The translations under genes and the position numbers were made by a program. Source: Deltaproteobacteria bacterium (GTDB lineage Bacteria; Desulfobacterota; Desulfobacteria; C00003060; C00003106). From it: 7,158 bases of DNA. The number at the start of each line of letters is the position of its first letter. The stretch's first letter is position 1. Below are positions 1 to 5,570 of the stretch, one piece after another. Below the pieces are notes generated by a model. The model searched no databases. It was not told where the DNA came from and saw only the letters and a program-made list of their open reading frames with translations. Location: NCBI GenBank assembly GCA_019314005.1, contig JAFDAE010000204.1, positions 1 through 7,158 on the forward strand, written 5' to 3'.

Positions 1-8
1 GATGACAG

Positions 9-1154
9 ATGATTGAACAGATTAAAAAGTTTGAGGACAAGCTGATCGATCAACGCCTGGCTGAAGATCGAGAGCTGATCGCCGTCTGCGGTTACGATGA
101 TAGAGTTGTTAAGAATGGTCAGTTTGGTGGAGAGATTCTGGAATCTGTCTTTGACTCGATCAATATTCTTGGCCTGGTCTATTTCATGCCGCACCCTCTG
201 TACCAGGGAATAATAGAACACATGGCCAAATCGGTTTCCGTCCTTTCACCTCAAGATTGCGAAACGCGCACGTTTCTCCATGACATCCCCGTTATAGAGA
301 ATTTTGAACCGGAGTTGATTGCCACAGCCCTTTCTCAACGCAAGGGGGCCGTATTCCGCAGTGGGGCTGTTATAGCCCAAGGGACCGTGACCATTGAACA
401 GGCCTTTATTGCCGCAAGCTCTGTTGTTCACGCGTTATTTATCAATTATTTCATTGAATACTGGCGTAAGATGCGCTCGGGCCGCCTTACCACGTCCGAT
501 CGTAATCATTTCGAACATGTCTTGGAAGGCCTCTTCTCTTTACCCGAGGGAAATTTTCCATTGGGATGCGGACCTTTTGACTCTGAGTCTGTTATTTTAA
601 AGGAGATGGCCCGTTCAGGGCAGGCTATAGTAGATGCCGGATTGGTTGATTCCTTCTTTGGCAATGTCAGCTATACAGCGCAAGGGATTTGCTATATCAG
701 TGAGACGGGAAGCAGTCTGGACGAACTGGAAGGCGCTATCGTCCCAGTGCCGATAAACGGCTCTTCCAGCGTGGGTCTTACTGCGTCTTCTGAATTGGAC
801 GCTCATATGAGAGTCGTAGAAAAGACCGGATGTAGCTCCATCTTGCATGGCCATCCGAAATTTTCCGTGATTGCCTCTATGATGTGTGAAGAAGACGGAA
901 CTTGTCAGTATGATTGTTACAAGAACTGTCCTAAGTTAAGAGACCTTGAAGGTGTTCCGATCGTCTCCGGAGAAATCGGGGCAGGGGGGCTGGCGAAAAC
1001 TCTCCCTGCTCGTATTGAAAAGGACAGTGGCGCCATAGTTTACGGGCACGGCGTGTTTACTACAGGTGCAAGCGACTTCAGAAAGCCGTTTGATAAGATG
1101 GTAGAGATAGAGCGGATGGCCCGGAAATTTGTTCTGGGGGCAATACTTCAGTGA
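9..1154 (+). CDS. Two-domain class II aldolase/adducin-family protein
   Basis: A 381-residue protein. The C-terminal half (about 190-381) is a class II aldolase/adducin domain. It has the substrate-loop motif GNVS (218-221), an acidic residue at the catalytic position (E262 in ASSE), and three probable divalent-metal ligands: H280 and H282 in HGHP, and H347 in YGHG. Single-domain relatives such as FucA and AraD are about 210-230 residues and cleave or epimerise sugar phosphates. The first ~150 residues resemble a shortened, degenerate copy of the same fold: E42 and H62-P63 align without gaps to E262 and H282-P283, and 'AVFRSGAVIAQG' aligns to 'AIVYGHGVFTTG'. Four cysteines (C293, C299, C303, C307) sit between the second and third metal ligands. 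The ATG at 9 is preceded in frame by a stop at 3-5. The bases GAT GAC AGA TGA at 1-12 could be the end of an upstream gene overlapping this start by ATGA, suggesting an operon entering from the left. Substrate cannot be assigned. Confidence 0.88.
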   Translation: MIEQIKKFEDKLIDQRLAEDRELIAVCGYDDRVVKNGQFGGEILESVFDSINILGLVYFMPHPLYQGIIEHMAKSVSVLSPQDCETRTFLHDIPVIENFEPELIATALSQRKGAVFRSGAVIAQGTVTIEQAFIAASSVVHALFINYFIEYWRKMRSGRLTTSDRNHFEHVLEGLFSLPEGNFPLGCGPFDSESVILKEMARSGQAIVDAGLVDSFFGNVSYTAQGICYISETGSSLDELEGAIVPVPINGSSSVGLTASSELDAHMRVVEKTGCSSILHGHPKFSVIASMMCEEDGTCQYDCYKNCPKLRDLEGVPIVSGEIGAGGLAKTLPARIEKDSGAIVYGHGVFTTGASDFRKPFDKMVEIERMARKFVLGAILQ

Positions 1155-1167
1155 GAGCGGTGCACCC

Positions 1168-1188
1168 GACCCCTGACCCCTGACCCCT
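1168..1188. repeat. Three tandem copies of heptamer GACCCCT
   Basis: GACCCCT occurs three times end to end, followed by a diverged fourth start (GACACC) that leads into the adjacent stem-loop. It lies in the 43-bp gap between the aldolase stop and the rlmN stop. It codes for nothing on either strand and is short enough to be a slippage-prone microsatellite. No function is evident. Confidence 0.85.
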
Positions 1189-1189
1189 G

Positions 1190-1226
1190 ACACCTTCTCA
1201 ATTGAGCTTCGGCTCAATTGAGGTGT
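1190..1226. terminator. UUCG-capped stem-loop at the convergent aldolase/rlmN ends
   Basis: A perfect 11-bp inverted repeat (CTCAATTGAGC at 1197-1207 and its complement at 1212-1222) encloses a TTCG loop closed by C-G, the very stable cUUCGg tetraloop. An alternative fold extends it: ACACC (1190-1194) pairs with GGTGT (1222-1226) around a 3-nt bulge. On the plus strand it is followed within a few bases by a loose pyrimidine stretch (about 1229-1238), and on the minus strand by no U-run. It is therefore a likely terminator or 3'-end stabiliser for the aldolase transcript, less canonical for rlmN. The last eight or so rlmN codons and its stop are inside the stem. Confidence 0.6.
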
Positions 1227-2256
1227 TAGTCTCTTTTCTGCGCAGCTGACCACAGGCAGCGGAGATATCAGTTCCCTTGCTATAACGAATCATGGTCGTG
1301 TAGTGGTGATCGATCAATATTTTTTGAAATGTGAGTATTGCTGATTCTGTCGGTCGCTTAAAATAGCTTTCTTCAAAGGCATTAAAAGGAATCAGGTTGA
1401 TCTTTGCCTTGACCTGGCGCAGCAACTTGACAAGGCGGTGGGCGTCCTCGGGTGAATCATTAACTCCTGACATCAGGATATACTCAAAGGTAATTATCCG
1501 ACGGGGCGGAAGTGGGAAATTCTTACAGGCTTCAATAAGGGTTTCAATCGGATATTGTCGGTTGATTGGCATGAGATATTCTCTTGTTTTATTATCTGCC
1601 GCGTTAAGGGATACCGCGAGGTTGACAGTGATATCCTGTCCCAATTGCTCAATCTTCGGCACGATACCTGCCGTGGAAAGTGTCATCTTTCTGCTTGAGA
1701 ATTGCAGACCATTGTTTGCCATGAGGATTCGAAGGGCGGCAATGACGTTGTTATAATTGGCAAGGGGTTCTCCCATCCCCATCAGGACAATATTGCTAAG
1801 CCTCATGTCCGATTTGAGTTCTTTCTGAATCTCCCATACCTGATTGATGATTTCGGCCGAGGCCAGATTTCTGACAAATCCTCCTTTGCCTGTGAGACAG
1901 AAGCGGCATCCCTGCGCGCATCCGATCTGGCTGGAGATACAGAGTGTCCAATGGGTCTTTTCAGGGATAAGCACGCTTTCGATAAAATTTCCATCCTCAA
2001 GTTTAAAGAGATACTTGCGGGAACCGTCATTTGATTGCTCAATACGGGCTGTTTCAAGACGGCTAATGGTAAGGTGTCCTGAAAGTAATTCTCGCAATCT
2101 CTTTGATAAGTCAGTCATCTGGTCGAATGACGTGGCATGTCGGAGATAGACCCATCGCAAAATTTGACCGGTCCTGTATGGCTTTGCCCCTCTTTGGCTT
2201 AACCACTCTGCCAATGCCGTCTCGGAGAATGATTTTATGTCTGTTTTAGGTTCCAT
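1198..2256 (-). CDS. rlmN: Dual-specificity 23S rRNA/tRNA A-C2 methyltransferase RlmN
   Basis: A radical-SAM enzyme that methylates C2 of A2503 in 23S rRNA, and in the characterised E. coli enzyme also A37 of some tRNAs. Numbered from the ATG at 2256 (352 aa), the 4Fe-4S motif CxxxCxxC is C113, C117, C120. MGMGEP, the SAM-binding glycine motif, is at about 159-164. The two methyl-transfer cysteines of the family are present: C106 (TLCISSQ) and C335 (AACGQL). The N-terminal accessory domain (about 5-70, including 'KPYRTGQILRWVY') is typical. The reading frame is open up to 2334 and would add 26 residues (first residues MVLLVW), but these do not resemble RlmN N-termini. A good promoter also lies inside that extension, so the internal ATG is preferred. 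No clear Shine-Dalgarno sequence precedes it. Cfr, the C8 methyltransferase, is much less likely given the overall fit to RlmN. Confidence 0.96.
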   Translation of the reverse strand: MEPKTDIKSFSETALAEWLSQRGAKPYRTGQILRWVYLRHATSFDQMTDLSKRLRELLSGHLTISRLETARIEQSNDGSRKYLFKLEDGNFIESVLIPEKTHWTLCISSQIGCAQGCRFCLTGKGGFVRNLASAEIINQVWEIQKELKSDMRLSNIVLMGMGEPLANYNNVIAALRILMANNGLQFSSRKMTLSTAGIVPKIEQLGQDITVNLAVSLNAADNKTREYLMPINRQYPIETLIEACKNFPLPPRRIITFEYILMSGVNDSPEDAHRLVKLLRQVKAKINLIPFNAFEESYFKRPTESAILTFQKILIDHHYTTMIRYSKGTDISAACGQLRRKETNTSIEPKLN

Positions 2257-2269
2257 TGATATGCGGCCT

Positions 2270-2298
2270 ATTTTAGTGTATGTAAATCGAAATAGCAA
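2270..2298 (-). promoter_or_regulatory. Sigma-70-type promoter for rlmN
   Basis: Read on the minus strand, TTGCTA (2298-2293) and TAAAAT (2275-2270) are separated by exactly 17 bp, matching sigma-70 consensus at 4/6 and 5/6. Transcription would start near 2263, only about 7 nt before the preferred rlmN ATG at 2256. This gives an almost leaderless message and agrees with the lack of a Shine-Dalgarno sequence. Prediction from sequence only. Confidence 0.5.
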
Positions 2299-2343
2299 GT
2301 AAGGTGTTGTATTCATCCAAACCAATAAAACCAATCATAACAC

Positions 2344-2359
2344 TTTAGCTGTTTAGCTG
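2344..2359. repeat. Two tandem copies of octamer TTTAGCTG
   Basis: TTTAGCTG is repeated directly, followed by a further TTT. It lies upstream of rlmN in the 326-bp gap between rlmN and the glycosyltransferase gene (2257-2582). Apart from this, the rlmN promoter and the hairpin repeat at 2385-2500, that gap holds only AT-rich sequence and no coding region I can support. Confidence 0.7.
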
Positions 2360-2384
2360 TTTGAAAAAATCAACCTTGCGAACC

Positions 2385-2500
2385 TGTTTTGAACCGCAGA
2401 ATATCGAACAAGGAATTATGAATTATGAAATATAATGATAAAGAACAAACCTTCGTAATTCGAAATTCCTTGTTCGACATTCGATATTCAAATAAGGCTC
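2385..2500 (+). repeat. Left copy of ~116-bp hairpin repeat flanking the glycosyltransferase gene
   Basis: This block recurs in inverted orientation at 3416-3530. The outer 38 bp (2385-2422) is identical to the complement of 3493-3530. The inner 51 bp (2450-2500) matches the complement of 3416-3466 at 48 of 51 positions, and the ~27 bp between is diverged. The block is also a long imperfect palindrome: 2403-2429 pairs with 2452-2478 at 23 of 27 positions around a 22-nt loop. It has no coding capacity. Size, palindromy and AT-richness resemble non-autonomous MITE/REP-like elements, but no terminal target duplication was identified. Confidence 0.9.
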
Positions 2501-2517
2501 GCCTGACTCGGCAATAT

Positions 2518-2545
2518 TTGACTCTTTCAACGAAAATAGCAAAAT
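2518..2545 (+). promoter_or_regulatory. Weak candidate promoter for the glycosyltransferase gene
   Basis: TTGACT (2518-2523) and CAAAAT (2540-2545) are separated by 16 bp, matching sigma-70 consensus at 5/6 and 4/6. They lie between the left hairpin repeat and the gene, so the gene could carry its own promoter inside the repeat-framed segment. In DNA this AT-rich such a match can arise by chance. Confidence 0.25.
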
Positions 2546-2582
2546 TTTCAAAGCGCTAAATTATATTACAACTAATCTAACA

Positions 2583-3407
2583 ATGCCTTTAGTCAGTATT
2601 ATCATTCCCACATACAATCGTGCTTCTTATCTGAAAGAGGCGATTAATTCGGTTTTGTCACAGGACTTTCGTGACTTTGAATTAATTGTGGTCGACGACG
2701 GTTCAACTGATGGAACAGCGAATCTGCTTGAGTCTTATGGTGGATCCCTTTGTTCCGTTTACCAGGAGCACCATGGTGTAAGCGCCGCCCGAAATACCGG
2801 TATCTCTCACGCTAAAGGAATATTCGTGGCCTTTCTTGATTCCGACGATCTATGGCTTCCGAACAAGCTTTCCATTCAGGTCGATTTCTTTCAGAGAAAT
2901 GCTGACGCTCTTATCTGTCAGACAGAGGAGATCTGGATAAGGAATGGCGCCCGGGTTAATTCGAAAAAGCGGCACAAGAAGTATTCCGGTGATATCTTTG
3001 AAAAAGCGCTCCCTCTTTGCATCGTGAGTCCTTCTGCGGTCATGATGAAAAAAGACCTCTTTGATCGTGTTGGCTTTTTTGATGAGTCTCTGCCTGTGTG
3101 CGAAGATTATGACCTATGGCTGCGGATTTCTGCCATTTATCCCATTCACCTTATTGAAACACCGTGTATAATCAAGCGGGGAGGGCATGGTGATCAGCTT
3201 TCCCGGTCACTTGAAGGGATCGACCGGTTCCGCATTAAGGCGTTGCAAAAGATATTAAAAAGCGGCGTACTCACTGAAAAGCAATACAGAGCGGCTTTCA
3301 AGGCCCTTGAAGAGAAATGCCATATCTATGGGACAGGCTGTGTGAAAAGGGGAAAGATAGAAGAAGGGAAACGTTATCTGGAGTTGCCGGAACGCTATAA
3401 CTCATAA
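2583..3407 (+). CDS. GT2-family (GT-A fold) glycosyltransferase
   Basis: A 274-residue cytoplasmic glycosyltransferase with no signal peptide or membrane segment. The N-terminal nucleotide-sugar domain starts at once with 'VSIIIPTYNR' (4-13). It carries the DDG motif (D38-D39), the metal-binding DxD (D86-S-D88), and an acceptor-side acidic motif 'EDYDLWLR' (174-181) with the probable catalytic base. 'RGGHGDQLSR' (199-208) is typical of this branch. The last ~45 residues are a short helical tail resembling a single TPR-like helix pair. It probably adds a sugar to an LPS, O-antigen or other surface glycan; donor and acceptor cannot be read from the sequence. The ATG at 2583 has no recognisable Shine-Dalgarno sequence but lies directly before the conserved first beta-strand. 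The gene stands alone between two inverted hairpin repeats and converges on gmhB, another surface-glycan gene. Confidence 0.93.
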   Translation: MPLVSIIIPTYNRASYLKEAINSVLSQDFRDFELIVVDDGSTDGTANLLESYGGSLCSVYQEHHGVSAARNTGISHAKGIFVAFLDSDDLWLPNKLSIQVDFFQRNADALICQTEEIWIRNGARVNSKKRHKKYSGDIFEKALPLCIVSPSAVMMKKDLFDRVGFFDESLPVCEDYDLWLRISAIYPIHLIETPCIIKRGGHGDQLSRSLEGIDRFRIKALQKILKSGVLTEKQYRAAFKALEEKCHIYGTGCVKRGKIEEGKRYLELPERYNS

Positions 3408-3415
3408 ATTCGGAT

Positions 3416-3530
3416 GAGCATTATTTGAATATCGAATGTCGAACAAGAAATTTCGAATTTCGAAGGAGTTTTCTTTATCCTTTACTTTGACGTTCATAAT
3501 TCCTTGTTCGATATTCTGCGGTTCAAAACA
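3416..3530 (-). repeat. Right, inverted copy of ~116-bp hairpin repeat
   Basis: This is the inverted partner of 2385-2500. It starts 8 bp after the glycosyltransferase stop. Its own internal arms, 3439-3457 and 3493-3511, pair at 16 of 19 positions around a 35-nt loop. Because the glycosyltransferase and gmhB genes converge here, the hairpin could also serve as a bidirectional transcription barrier. It fills most of the 159-bp gap between the two stop codons. Confidence 0.9.
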
Positions 3531-3566
3531 AATATGCCAGTTTTTAAAAAGCTGTGTTGCGATGTA

Positions 3567-4124
3567 TTATATTCTTCGTGTTTGAGCTATCAACCACTCC
3601 ACCGCATCCAGAAGGTCATCTGCAATATAATCTACCTTGACCCCTTCTTCTTTCAGCCTTTTTTCCGTTGTTTTTCCCTTCCCTGTTCGTACAAGTATGG
3701 CCATGCCGCATCCGGCTTCCACGGCTACAACCATATCTTTCATGCTGTCGCCGATCATGGCGATAGTTGAAAGGTCGAGATTATAATCTTTTTGGGCCTG
3801 AAAAATAAGGCCGGGTTTTGGTTTGCGGCAATTACATCCATTGTCCGGCGTATGGGGGCAATAGTATATACTTTCGATTTTTCCACCATAGAAAGTGATA
3901 GCATCGGTCATTTTGCCATGGATATATGCAAGGCCGTCCCTTGTGACCATCCCACGGTTGATAACTGATTGGTTGGTAATTAAAATCGGGGTAAAGCCGT
4001 TTTCTGACAGCTTTTTGATTGCCTCGAGACTTCCTGGAATAAACTCAAATTCCTCCCACGATTTTATATAGTCTGTCCGATCTTTACTAATAACGCCATC
4101 TCTGTCCAAAAAAACCACCCTCAT
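3567..4124 (-). CDS. gmhB: D-glycero-D-manno-heptose 1,7-bisphosphate 7-phosphatase
   Basis: A 185-residue HAD-superfamily phosphatase of the heptose-bisphosphate/histidinol-phosphate type. It removes the 7-phosphate in the nucleotide-heptose pathway that supplies LPS inner core. Visible motifs are: the nucleophile and acid/base pair D7 and D9 in FLDRDGV; motif II with T50 in TNQ; the structural zinc site C89, H91, C97, C99; R100-K101 with K103-P104 just after it; and the motif III aspartate in GDS (D126). The length is normal for GmhB. The zinc loop between H91 and C97 is short (5 residues) compared with E. coli GmhB, as in several other bacterial lineages. An AAAGGA about 11 nt before the ATG can serve as ribosome binding site. 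Whether it prefers the alpha or beta anomer (GDP- or ADP-heptose branch) cannot be settled, and a histidinol-phosphatase role is possible but less likely. Confidence 0.93.
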   Translation of the reverse strand: MRVVFLDRDGVISKDRTDYIKSWEEFEFIPGSLEAIKKLSENGFTPILITNQSVINRGMVTRDGLAYIHGKMTDAITFYGGKIESIYYCPHTPDNGCNCRKPKPGLIFQAQKDYNLDLSTIAMIGDSMKDMVVAVEAGCGMAILVRTGKGKTTEKRLKEEGVKVDYIADDLLDAVEWLIAQTRRI

Positions 4125-4154
4125 ATTTTTTTGTATCCTTTCTTTAATAAATAC

Positions 4155-4189
4155 TTGACATTATCTCTGAGTTAAGGCACATTTATAAT
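4155..4189 (+). promoter_or_regulatory. Candidate ihfA promoter with unusual spacing
   Basis: A perfect TATAAT (4184-4189) lies 38 bp upstream of the ihfA ATG. A perfect TTGACA (4155-4160) lies further upstream, but the spacer is 23 bp instead of about 17. At the optimal distance (4161-4166) the hexamer is only TTATCT. Either the TATAAT works with a weak -35 and an activator, or TTGACA is coincidental. Confidence 0.4.
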
Positions 4190-4210
4190 GTCTTTGATCG
4201 AAACCAGCAA
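4182..4210 (-). promoter_or_regulatory. Candidate gmhB promoter overlapping the ihfA -10
   Basis: On the minus strand TTGCTG (4210-4205) and TATAAA (4187-4182) are separated by 17 bp, matching consensus at 3/6 and 5/6. The -10 overlaps the plus-strand TATAAT (4184-4189), so the two divergent promoters would compete for the same DNA. The gmhB leader would be about 50 nt. Confidence 0.35.
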
Positions 4211-4215
4211 CTGTT

Positions 4216-4221
4216 AAGGAG
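4216..4221 (+). promoter_or_regulatory. Strong ribosome binding site of ihfA
   Basis: AAGGAG is placed 6 nt before the ATG at 4228. It is the best Shine-Dalgarno match in the window, consistent with high expression of a nucleoid protein, and it fixes the start codon. Confidence 0.85.
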
Positions 4222-4227
4222 AATATT

Positions 4228-4512
4228 ATGGCTCTCACCAAAGAAAAAATTATCAATGAAGTTTACAAGACAATGAATTTCAAAAAAAGCGAAGCTCGGG
4301 ATGTCGTGGAAAAGCTTCTGGAAATTATGAAACAGACACTGGCAAAAGGCGAAGATCTCCTTCTCAGCGGATTCGGGAAATTCGTAGTAAAGGAGAAAAG
4401 AGCGCGCAGGGGCCGCAATCCCCAGACGCGTGAAGCCTTGCAATTGCGCGCCCGAAAAGTAGTGGTCTTTAAGACCTCCGGGATATTGAGAAAGAAGATT
4501 AATTCTTCTTAG
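4228..4512 (+). CDS. ihfA: Integration host factor alpha-type (HU/IHF family) DNA-binding protein
   Basis: A 94-residue HU/IHF-family protein that binds and bends DNA as a dimer and organises the nucleoid, replication, recombination and sigma-54 promoters. The N-terminal helices (1-40) are followed by the dimer/saddle motif 'LLLSGFGKFVVKEKRARRGRNP' (44-65, split by strands). The beta-arm carries GRNP (62-65), whose proline P65 intercalates into DNA. The arm return 'RARKVVVF' (74-81) and the start MALTK fit IHF alpha better than HU (IHF alpha has ARRVV, HU has AKVP). The short C-terminal tail is normal. The gene diverges from gmhB and converges with rlpA. A homodimeric HU-like role is possible, since the beta partner is not in the window. 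Confidence 0.9.
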   Translation: MALTKEKIINEVYKTMNFKKSEARDVVEKLLEIMKQTLAKGEDLLLSGFGKFVVKEKRARRGRNPQTREALQLRARKVVVFKTSGILRKKINSS

Positions 4513-4523
4513 TCAAGGCCGCA

Positions 4524-4638
4524 CAAAGGTCTCTACCGGAGGCGTAGCCACGCTACGTCGAGGATAGAAACCTGCGGAGAACGCAGTCTCGGGACAAAAG
4601 ATGACATCTCTGGATAGACACTCCGAGACCAAGGTCTC
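4524..4638. repeat. Array of palindromes between ihfA and rlpA (possible structured RNA, dispersed repeat or terminator)
   Basis: Four palindromic units follow one another. (a) 4541-4548 pairs with 4552-4559 (GGCGTAGC/GCTACGTC, loop CAC). (b) CTGCG 4572-4576 pairs with CGCAG 4582-4586. (c) GTCTCGG (4586-4592) pairs with CCGAGAC (4623-4629) around a loop that itself contains AGATGACATCT (4599-4609). (d) GAGACC (4625-4630) pairs with GGTCTC (4633-4638), or alternatively with the GGTCTC at 4528-4533, which would close the whole element. No open reading frame is evident and no long T-run follows on either strand. It fills the gap between two converging genes, so it may end both transcripts or be a dispersed REP-like element. 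No known RNA family was recognised. Confidence 0.55.
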
Positions 4639-4641
4639 TCC

Positions 4642-5409
4642 TTAGGGTGACACAACAATAGCATCCGTATAACCGTTTTGTATTAGTGACTGCTCAAGCT
4701 CCTTTGCTTTTTCAAGTGTTGTACATCGTGCAACACGTACCCGGTAGAAAGTAGTAGCTCCTGTCTTGTAAACTGCAATATGCGCATTGTTATAATCTGC
4801 CGCAAGCCTTTTGAGCAAGGCTGCGGCATTTGTTTTTTCTTTGAATGCCCCTACCTGGATAGTGAATTCTCCTATATAATAGTTGTCAGGGGTATAGACC
4901 TGTTTAATCTTTCCGTCAACTACTGTCTCTTTTAACCTGCCGAGGGCTTTTAACTCTACAGGGGCAGTGCCGCTTTCCACAATATTAATTGCCTGTGCTC
5001 CACGGTATGACAGATCGACAATTCTCCCTTTAACAAATGGCCCCCGGTCATTTATTTTGACAACTACTGTCTGCTTGTTATGGAGATTTGTGACCCGGAC
5101 ATATATCCCAAGAGGAAGGGTCTTGTGGGCCGCTGTCAATGCATGCATGTCATAGATTTCACCACTGGAGGTCTTTTTGCCGTGAAAATCTTCACCGTAC
5201 CATGAAGCAATTCCCTGTTCTTTATATCCCCGATGCACCCGTTTTGCGGGGTGGTACCACTTTTTTCCAATCTTATATGGCCGTGTATGTCCGGTGGTCG
5301 AGGGGAGACGTTTTTTGGGGACAGAACAGCTTATCAAGAAAAAAAGGAGCAGGAGTAGACTGCAAAGGCACAAAACTTTAAACATTGTTGACGATTTTCT
5401 TGATTTCAT
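4642..5409 (-). CDS. rlpA: Septal-ring lytic transglycosylase RlpA, lipoprotein with SPOR domain
   Basis: A 255-residue outer-membrane lipoprotein. Residues 1-28 are a lipoprotein signal: basic start, hydrophobic core and lipobox L25-I-S-C28, with C28 as the lipidated residue. A basic linker is followed by the double-psi beta-barrel domain (about 64-155) with GIASWYG (66-72), TAAHKTLP containing H95, and NDRGPF containing D121. The histidine and aspartate are the conserved residues linked to transglycosylase activity in P. aeruginosa RlpA. A C-terminal SPOR domain (about 179-253, 'FTIQVGAFKEKTNA') binds denuded septal glycans. All three parts of canonical RlpA are present, so the enzyme probably cleaves stemless glycan during daughter-cell separation. 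Neither the ATG at 5409 nor the internal Met9 has a Shine-Dalgarno sequence. The upstream region is occupied by a repeat, so the natural leader may have been altered. Confidence 0.94.
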   Translation of the reverse strand: MKSRKSSTMFKVLCLCSLLLLLFFLISCSVPKKRLPSTTGHTRPYKIGKKWYHPAKRVHRGYKEQGIASWYGEDFHGKKTSSGEIYDMHALTAAHKTLPLGIYVRVTNLHNKQTVVVKINDRGPFVKGRIVDLSYRGAQAINIVESGTAPVELKALGRLKETVVDGKIKQVYTPDNYYIGEFTIQVGAFKEKTNAAALLKRLAADYNNAHIAVYKTGATTFYRVRVARCTTLEKAKELEQSLIQNGYTDAIVVSP

Positions 5410-5417
5410 TAGGGGAT

Positions 5418-5505
5418 AAATCCGAAATCCGAATATCGAAATTCGGCACGAAGTAAAGCGTCAGCGCTCAACAAATCCGAAATTCAAATATCAAATGTTC
5501 AAAAC
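5418..5505 (+). repeat. Left arm of second AT-rich repeat family, upstream of rlpA
   Basis: This arm is built from variants of AAATCCGAAAT and GAATATCGAAAT. The blocks GAATATCGAAAT (5431-5442) and ACAAATCCGAA (5471-5481) recur in the same order on the opposite strand at 5571-5636, so the two regions form an imperfect inverted pair. Relative to its partner, this arm carries roughly a dozen extra bases around 5457-5470, including the palindrome AGCGCT. It begins only a few bases upstream of the rlpA start. It shares the word GAATATCGAA with the repeat framing the glycosyltransferase but is not the same sequence. Confidence 0.7.
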
Positions 5506-5570
5506 ATTATTCAATTTTTCGCAGTGCCGTATTCCTTGGGAGTGAAGAGTACAATCTTCCAAATCATATT

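Noticed and set aside
1..12. Possible end of an upstream gene (GAT GAC AGA TGA) overlapping the aldolase ATG
   Set aside because: Only three codons are visible, which is too little to list as a gene; it is mentioned as context only.
1397..2149. Plus-strand open frames across rlmN, and similar antisense frames across the aldolase, rlpA and carboxyltransferase genes
   Set aside because: They lie opposite strongly conserved coding sequence and show no family motifs, so they are shadows.
2257..2334. 26-residue N-terminal extension of rlmN
   Set aside because: The extension does not resemble RlmN N-termini and contains the best promoter candidate, so the ATG at 2256 was chosen.
2385..3530. Insertion sequence or CRISPR interpretation of the repeats
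   Set aside because: There are only two copies, in inverted orientation, with no transposase, no regular spacers and no cas genes.
4171..4190. Sigma-54 promoter around GGCAC upstream of ihfA
   Set aside because: The GGCAC word is not followed by a TTGC-type -12 element at the required distance.
5506..5570. 18-codon minus-strand frame (MIWKIVLF...) in the centre of the second repeat
   Set aside because: Very short, inside repeat DNA, without a ribosome binding site or family signature.
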